In this document: piece after piece, positions 17,432 through 20,414 of the stretch | Layout of the letters: each line of letters begins with the position of its first letter | Numbering within the stretch: the first letter of the stretch is position 1 | Made by a program: the position numbers and the translations under genes | The notes under the pieces: generated by a model | Databases searched by the model: none | Told to the model about the DNA's origin: nothing | The model's input: the letters and a program-made list of their open reading frames with translations, nothing else | Origin: Fervidobacterium sp. | Lineage (GTDB): Bacteria; Thermotogota; Thermotogae; Thermotogales; Fervidobacteriaceae | DNA length: 20,414 bases | Reading direction: 5' to 3' | Assembly: GCA_003522805.1 (NCBI GenBank) | Contig: DPIB01000035.1 | Span: 1 to 20,414 of the forward strand

Positions 17432-17462
17432 CTCCCACCCTCTATAGGTGGGGGTAGTTCAC
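17432..17462 (+). mobile_element. Solo IS200/IS605-type terminal hairpin
   Basis: CTCCCACC (17432-17439) and GGTGGGGG (17447-17454) form an 8-bp stem (one G-U pair) with a 7-base loop, followed by TAGTTCAC. A short G/C-rich hairpin preceding a TTCAC-type cleavage site is the usual right end of IS200/IS605 elements, whose Y1 transposase recognises the hairpin. No transposase or TnpB gene is next to it, so it would be a decayed or non-autonomous end. It lacks a T-run, so an intrinsic terminator for purA is less likely. The family attribution is from memory and needs a search. Confidence 0.5.
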
Positions 17463-17522
17463 AGATTTACTAGAGGTCAGTAATACACAAAATAAAGAGA
17501 AAGAATAGTTAGAGATGATATC

Positions 17523-18248
17523 TTGAAGATAGGAATCAGGTTTTTTGGTTCACTCTGCGACCTAACAAATGGAAAACATATTTTCGAGTTTGACCCAGGG
17601 ATAAACCAAACGATAAAAGATTGTATAGAAAGACTCGGTATTCCTCATACCGAAGTATTTTTCATTACTTTGAATGGTGAATTCGTAGACTTTTCAAAGA
17701 TAGTGTGCGATGGAGATTTCTATTGTGTCTATCCCGAGTGTAATTTACCAATAGAAGATTTGCATTTCTTGACTCCAAAATATTCCGCAGAACCAAGGTT
17801 TGTTGCAGATATTCATCTCGGAAAATTGGTAAAGTACCTTCGTATGTTAGGCATAAGTACAGAATATGGCATCATAGACGATAAAATGATAATTAAGAGG
17901 GCTTTAGAAACACAATCCATAATACTCACAAAAGACAGGAACATGCTCAAAGAAAGTATAGTTACGTATGGCTATGTAGTAAGGTCAGATTCACCAAAGA
18001 TCCAGCTAAGAGAAGTTGTATTTAGATATAACTTGCTTAAATATATCAAGCCATTTACTCGTTGTATGGAATGCAACGGTAACTTAATTCCTGTAATGAG
18101 AGATAAAATTACCGATGAAGTACCTAAGAGAGTTCAAGATAGCTTTCAAGAATTTGCGCGATGTAGTAATTGTGGAAAAATATACTGGGGTGGAAGTCAT
18201 TACCACAATATGGTGAACTTTATTCAAGAATTTTTGAACTCACTCTGA
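17523..18248 (+). CDS. Ubiquitin-like/Mut7-C RNase domain protein with zinc ribbon
   Basis: The 241-residue protein fuses an N-terminal beta-grasp ubiquitin-like domain (about 1-78, Mut7-C ubiquitin family) to a C-terminal Mut7-C RNase domain (about 90-240). The RNase part shows RFVADIHLGKLVKYLRMLG with the putative catalytic Asp96, a second acidic site at Asp119/Asp120 and TKDRN with Asp138, as in PIN-like nucleases. A zinc ribbon follows, with Cys181, Cys184, Cys214 and Cys217. The RNA substrate is unknown in bacteria. The start is TTG 17523, since no ATG is available nearby in frame, and the ribosome binding site is weak. It lies 104 bases after purA, with the IS-like hairpin between them. 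Confidence 0.87.
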   Translation: MKIGIRFFGSLCDLTNGKHIFEFDPGINQTIKDCIERLGIPHTEVFFITLNGEFVDFSKIVCDGDFYCVYPECNLPIEDLHFLTPKYSAEPRFVADIHLGKLVKYLRMLGISTEYGIIDDKMIIKRALETQSIILTKDRNMLKESIVTYGYVVRSDSPKIQLREVVFRYNLLKYIKPFTRCMECNGNLIPVMRDKITDEVPKRVQDSFQEFARCSNCGKIYWGGSHYHNMVNFIQEFLNSL

Positions 18249-18265
18249 AGTTTACCACCTTACCA

Positions 18266-18324
18266 TCCTATATACTGTAATCATATATATTATAATTACT
18301 TATTATTATTATTAGTAATAGGGG
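18266..18324 (+). other. Candidate DNA unwinding element with DnaA-trio-like triplets
   Basis: This almost purely AT tract lies between inward-flanking DnaA-like boxes. Its right end reads as TAx triplets: TAT four times (18301-18312), TAG (18313-18315), TAA (18316-18318) and TAG (18319-18321). These are followed by GGG and then an inverted box (18325-18330). The order triplets, short GC-rich spacer, reverse-oriented box is that described for the Bacillus subtilis basal unwinding system. Confidence 0.6.
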
Positions 18325-18632
18325 TGGTAAATTGGTAAGTTTACATAAATGAAACATAAAAAAGAGCCATTCATGACCTTCTACAGAACACATTACAACT
18401 TACCATCCTTTTGTAACAACTTACCATTCTGGTAAATTTTTACAAAAATCTAAGTTTCAAGCATGTTTAAGGGTGGTAAATTTCCTAAGCACTCATCAAT
18501 AAAGCTTTTTGATGCAATTTTTCGGCCAAAACTATGTGAAACATTTCACTTTTGGTAAGTTTGGTAAGTTTTTCCAAATGATAATAATTCTCAATAAAGG
18601 CATATATACTATTGATTGACTAGTAGCATTTA

Positions 18633-18651
18633 ATACAACTATTTGTTGTAT
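18633..18651. repeat. Inverted repeat inside the candidate origin
   Basis: ATACAAC (18633-18639) and GTTGTAT (18645-18651) form a perfect 7-bp inverted repeat with a 5-base loop. It lies in a second AT-rich stretch between box groups. It could be a protein-binding site or a cruciform; its function is unknown. Confidence 0.5.
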
Positions 18652-18860
18652 AAAAACACTTACCAACTGCTTCAAAAACTTACCACTAACTTACCACTTT
18701 TCAACATATAGTATAGAATAACTTACCACGGCCATCCATCGTATCATCTTGTTTAGCGAAGTAGTTTTATTTCGTACACATATATTGGGAAATGTTCTCG
18801 TATGGGACAGTAAGAATTTAAAACTTGTACCGATACAATGATAAATGCTTTGAAGAGAAA

Positions 18861-18891
18861 TTGGCACATTTTCAGAAAAAAGTGGTATAAT
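18861..18891 (+). promoter_or_regulatory. Strong extended -10 promoter with no adjacent gene
   Basis: TTGGCA (18861-18866), a 19-base spacer and TGGTATAAT (18883-18891) give an extended, perfect -10 with a good -35. Transcription would start near 18898, some 375 bases before the next convincing gene at 19274 and just ahead of the tnpB-like relic. Confidence 0.6.
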
Positions 18892-18927
18892 ACAAGTGCA
18901 GCAACAAAATACGATTAGTAATTCTGA

Positions 18928-19083
18928 ATGAGTTTCAAACATATTGAAAAAAGCAGTAGTGCTAGGATGTCCCGAGCTGAAGTGATGGCTGTGGAGGCTG
19001 AATTTCTACTACTGAGATTATTCCTAAGTAGTAGTTTGGTTGATGAAGCAGGAACCTCTTAACTTTAGTCATGAGTGATTCAC
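18928..19083 (+). pseudogene. Relic of IS200/IS605 tnpB 3' end and element terminus
   Basis: A 44-codon frame (18928-19062) encodes a segment with RMSRAEVMAVEAE and ends EAGTS. This resembles the C-terminal tails of some IS200/IS605 TnpB proteins, which often carry an SRAEV/TPVE-like string and finish EAGSP. After the stop comes TTTAGTCATGAGTGATTCAC, ending at 19083, like an eroded element end with a TTCAC cleavage site. Between them an 8-bp hairpin, CTACTACT (19006-19013) with AGTAGTAG (19027-19034), occupies the place where the omega RNA of TnpB is encoded. There is no ribosome binding site, and the rest of tnpB is absent. I consider this a remnant rather than a gene; the TnpB link is from memory and is moderate. 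Confidence 0.5.
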
Positions 19084-19114
19084 ATCGACAGATTAGTGGT
19101 AGAAATTCAAATAA

Positions 19115-19147
19115 GTTGTACAACTACAGGGTGTAAACAGGGTGTAA
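19115..19147. repeat. 10-bp palindrome followed by perfect tandem 11-bp repeat
   Basis: GTTGTACAAC (19115-19124) is a perfect palindrome. One base later, ACAGGGTGTAA occurs twice in immediate tandem (19126-19136 and 19137-19147). The complement TTACACCCTGT faintly recalls the origin boxes. This could be an operator or iteron-like site. Confidence 0.6.
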
Positions 19148-19185
19148 TTGTTCAAGATGGATATAACCAACTGTATAGCTCGAAG

Positions 19186-19230
19186 CCATACCTTCTCAGC
19201 GACGAGTAAGGTATGGTAGTTTGTTTGAAC
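19186..19230 (+). terminator. Long hairpin upstream of the DUF4416 operon, terminator or leader structure
   Basis: CCATACCTT (19186-19194) and AAGGTATGG (19208-19216) form a 9-bp stem, extended inside by CTC/GAG around a 6-base loop. The sequence after it is T-rich (TAGTTTGTTTG) but interrupted by G. GTTCAA (19150-19155) and TTGAAC (19225-19230) could close an outer stem. It may terminate the transcript from 18898 or act as a leader structure for the downstream operon. Confidence 0.5.
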
Positions 19231-19273
19231 TTCCAAAATTAAATCAAATTTCCAAATATTAAGGTGGGAATAT

Positions 19274-19561
19274 ATGTCGAAAAAACTGATAAGGATCTTA
19301 TTCTATGTAATGACAATCCTGAGTGTTTTTGTATTGTATTTTGCGAACTCATATCTGAAAAAGGTAAAGAATGAACCTATTGTAGTGATTGAGGGCGTCA
19401 ACGGAGGATTCTATCTAGATGGAAATTATTTTAAAGATCCACTGACTCTTGATGTGGGAAGGCATGAAGTGATTGGAGAATCGAAGATAGAGCTTTACAA
19501 CGGTAGAGTCTTACTTGTTAAGATACCACACTTCGAGGTGGAAGTTATATGGGAGAAATAA
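19274..19561 (+). CDS. Small membrane-anchored hypothetical protein (95 aa)
   Basis: The ATG at 19274 follows an AAGGTGGGAA site. The 95-residue product has a positively charged start, one transmembrane helix (about 8-25: ILFYVMTILSVFVLYFA) and then about 65 residues predicted to be beta-rich and outside the cytoplasm, with FYLDGNYFKDPLTLDVGRHEV. That segment resembles the small beta domains that follow a PEGA-like pattern (a glycine turn followed by LDVGRHEV), but the match is loose. I do not recognise a named family. The last 13 bases overlap the start of the DUF4416 gene, so the two are co-translated and may be functionally linked. Confidence 0.75.
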   Translation: MSKKLIRILFYVMTILSVFVLYFANSYLKKVKNEPIVVIEGVNGGFYLDGNYFKDPLTLDVGRHEVIGESKIELYNGRVLLVKIPHFEVEVIWEK

Positions 19562-20139
19562 GAACAATCGATCCAGTTAACTTGGTTATATATATTTTTT
19601 CTGCTCACATTGATTATTGGTTTGATCAGATAAAAGAAGAATTAGTGAAGGAATTTGGCCCAATAGATTATTTGAGTCCATTGTTTGATTTTGAAAAATA
19701 CACTCTGTACTACAATGAGGAAATGGGTGCTGGAATCATGGGTCAATTGATTGGTTTCGAAAGACTGATCCACCCATCTCTACTTTCGAGCATCAAGGTC
19801 AAAACGAATGAGATAGAACAAGAATATGCTGTAGAGGGTAAGAGAAGGTTCAATTTGGACCCAGGTTATATCCACCATATGCAATTTGTCCTAGCCACAA
19901 CCAAGATGTGGCCTCACAGAATCTACATAGGACAAGGCATCTACGCCGAGCCAACACTTATGTATATAAACGGATGCTGGAAGGATTATGATTTTACATA
20001 TCCAAACTACAAAGAGGAAGTCTACAAGAAGGAACTCGAAAAGATTAGGTCTATGTATCTTGAGAAGAGAAGAGCGTACTTCAAAAAATTACAGAGAAAG
20101 TCCAGTAATACACCTGGTCAAGTTTCAGAGCAAGATTAA
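19549..20139 (+). CDS. DUF4416 family protein
   Basis: The 196-residue protein matches the pattern of DUF4416, a family of unknown function with members in Thermotogota, Aquificota and deep-branching bacteria: EFGPIDYLSPLFDFEKYTLYY, YNEEMGAG and the conserved RRFNLDPGYI ... VLATTKMWPHRIYIGQGIYAE. No catalytic motif is understood; some members are labelled GTP-binding without clear proof. The start ATG lies inside the end of the upstream gene (13-base overlap). RimO follows after 44 bases, giving an operon of small membrane protein, DUF4416 and rimO. The Lys/Glu-rich C-terminal tail after about residue 160 is probably helical. Confidence 0.85.
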   Translation: MGEIRTIDPVNLVIYIFSAHIDYWFDQIKEELVKEFGPIDYLSPLFDFEKYTLYYNEEMGAGIMGQLIGFERLIHPSLLSSIKVKTNEIEQEYAVEGKRRFNLDPGYIHHMQFVLATTKMWPHRIYIGQGIYAEPTLMYINGCWKDYDFTYPNYKEEVYKKELEKIRSMYLEKRRAYFKKLQRKSSNTPGQVSEQD

Positions 20140-20183
20140 AGTTTGGTAAAGTATAGCATTAGAGTACTAGGAAGGTGAGTTCT

Positions 20184-20414
20184 TTGAAAGTTTACACAGT
20201 AACCTTAGGTTGTCCAAAAAACGAAGCGGATTTCGCTCATTTTAAGTATCATCTGCTCGACCTCGGTTATGAGATTACCGACATTTTAGAAGAGGCAGAT
20301 GGTGTGGTTATAAATACTTGTGGTTTTATTGTTGATTCAAAAAGAGAGTCCATAGATACGATTCTCGAGTTTGCTCAGTACAAGAAGGGAAGACCAGATT
20401 TCAAGATATTCGTT
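20184..20414 (+). CDS. rimO: RimO, ribosomal protein S12 methylthiotransferase (5' part)
   Basis: The 77 visible residues are the N-terminal UPF0004 domain of a methylthiotransferase. They include LGCPKNEAD with the first iron-sulfur cysteine, and VVINTCGFIVDSKRESID with the second. The CPKN and FI-D-KRESID strings favour RimO, which adds a methylthio group to Asp88 of ribosomal protein S12, over the tRNA enzyme MiaB. The gene is cut by the window edge, so the radical SAM CxxxCxxC and TRAM domains are not seen. The start is TTG 20184 with an AAGGTGAG site five bases upstream; a GTG at 20175 in the same frame would lie on top of that site. Confidence 0.9.
   Translation, partial: MKVYTVTLGCPKNEADFAHFKYHLLDLGYEITDILEEADGVVINTCGFIVDSKRESIDTILEFAQYKKGRPDFKIFV

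Larger units (their letters stand above)
18249..18730. other. oriC: Candidate chromosomal replication origin (oriC)
   Basis: Fourteen TTACCA/TGGTAA motifs occur in 477 bases. On the plus strand they start at 18252, 18260, 18400, 18421, 18660, 18680, 18691 and 18723; on the minus strand they occupy positions starting at 18325, 18333, 18430, 18474, 18553 and 18562. About 0.2 would be expected by chance. Aligned, they read roughly AAACTTACCACC, one base from the 12-mer DnaA box reported for T. maritima (AAACCTACCACC). The region is non-coding and AT-rich, contains a candidate unwinding element, and lies close to the switch from leftward to rightward genes. I infer that this is oriC. No dnaA or dnaN lies in the window, which is compatible with Thermotoga, where dnaA is distant from the origin. 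Confidence 0.8.
18731..19273. other. Gene-poor stretch between candidate origin and DUF4416 operon
   Basis: No protein gene is well supported in these 543 bases. They hold, in order, about 130 bases without recognised signals, a strong extended -10 promoter (18861-18891), an IS200/IS605 tnpB-like 3' relic with a hairpin (18928-19083), a palindrome plus tandem 11-bp repeat (19115-19147), and a long hairpin (19186-19216) before the start of the next operon. The promoter could give either a stand-alone RNA or a leader of about 375 bases for the downstream operon. Confidence 0.6.

Noticed and set aside
17432..17462. Intrinsic terminator for purA
   Set aside because: The stem is suitable but is followed by GGTAGTTCAC rather than a run of T, so a mobile-element end fits better.
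18252..18728. Considered whether the repeated TTACCA motifs form a CRISPR array
   Set aside because: The repeats are 6-12 bases, occur in both orientations and are unevenly spaced, unlike CRISPR repeats of 24-37 bases with uniform spacers. No cas genes are present.
18691..18942. 83-codon minus-strand frame across the gene-free region
   Set aside because: It has no ribosome binding site, unlikely composition, and overlaps the origin boxes and the plus-strand promoter.
18892..19083. 6S RNA, tmRNA or tRNA in the transcribed stretch after the orphan promoter
   Set aside because: I found no cloverleaf, no CCA end, no tag frame and no 6S-type long closing stem. The TnpB-like tail explains the sequence better.

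Overview
The window looks like a chromosomal segment from a member of the Thermotogota. Fervidobacterium or a close relative is my best guess, held with low confidence at genus level. The grounds are an AT-rich genome with strong Shine-Dalgarno sites and frequent TTG/GTG starts, a very large type IV pilus-type secretin, a short PurA, a Mut7-C RNase protein, and candidate DnaA boxes one base away from the Thermotoga maritima 12-mer.

Layout. Positions 1-681 hold the 5' end of an unidentified minus-strand gene and a small plus-strand gene. From about 15.55 kb down to 0.65 kb the genes run leftward. They are a CdsB/CyuA-type iron-sulfur desulfidase or dehydratase (14304-15548), then OadB and a 50-residue OadG-like subunit, then a GAF protein with a degenerate GGDEF domain, an RsmC-like methyltransferase and an EcfA-type ATPase. 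Next comes a type IV pilus or secretion assembly block: pilC, a pilin-like gene, pilM, pilN, pilO, a pilP-like gene and a 1547-residue pilQ-type secretin. A MEMO1-family gene follows. The pilus genes overlap or nearly abut, so they are probably co-translated. The cluster has no PilB/PilT motor ATPase inside the window.

From about 15.9 kb rightward all recognised genes are on the plus strand: acylphosphatase, purA, a ubiquitin-like/Mut7-C RNase fusion, then after a 1-kb gene-free stretch a membrane-anchored small protein, a DUF4416 protein and the start of rimO.

The gene-free stretch (18249-19273) is the most remarkable part. Its left half carries fourteen copies of TTACCA/TGGTAA in 477 bp, with extended consensus AAACTTACCACC, around an AT-rich tract that contains TAx triplets abutting one box. 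I interpret this as the chromosomal origin (oriC), which fits the nearby switch from leftward to rightward genes. Its right half holds a strong extended -10 promoter, a 44-codon relic that resembles the 3' end of an IS200/IS605 tnpB gene with a hairpin, a tandem 11-bp repeat next to a 10-bp palindrome, and a long hairpin upstream of the DUF4416/rimO operon. A second, solo IS200/IS605-like end hairpin lies just after purA.
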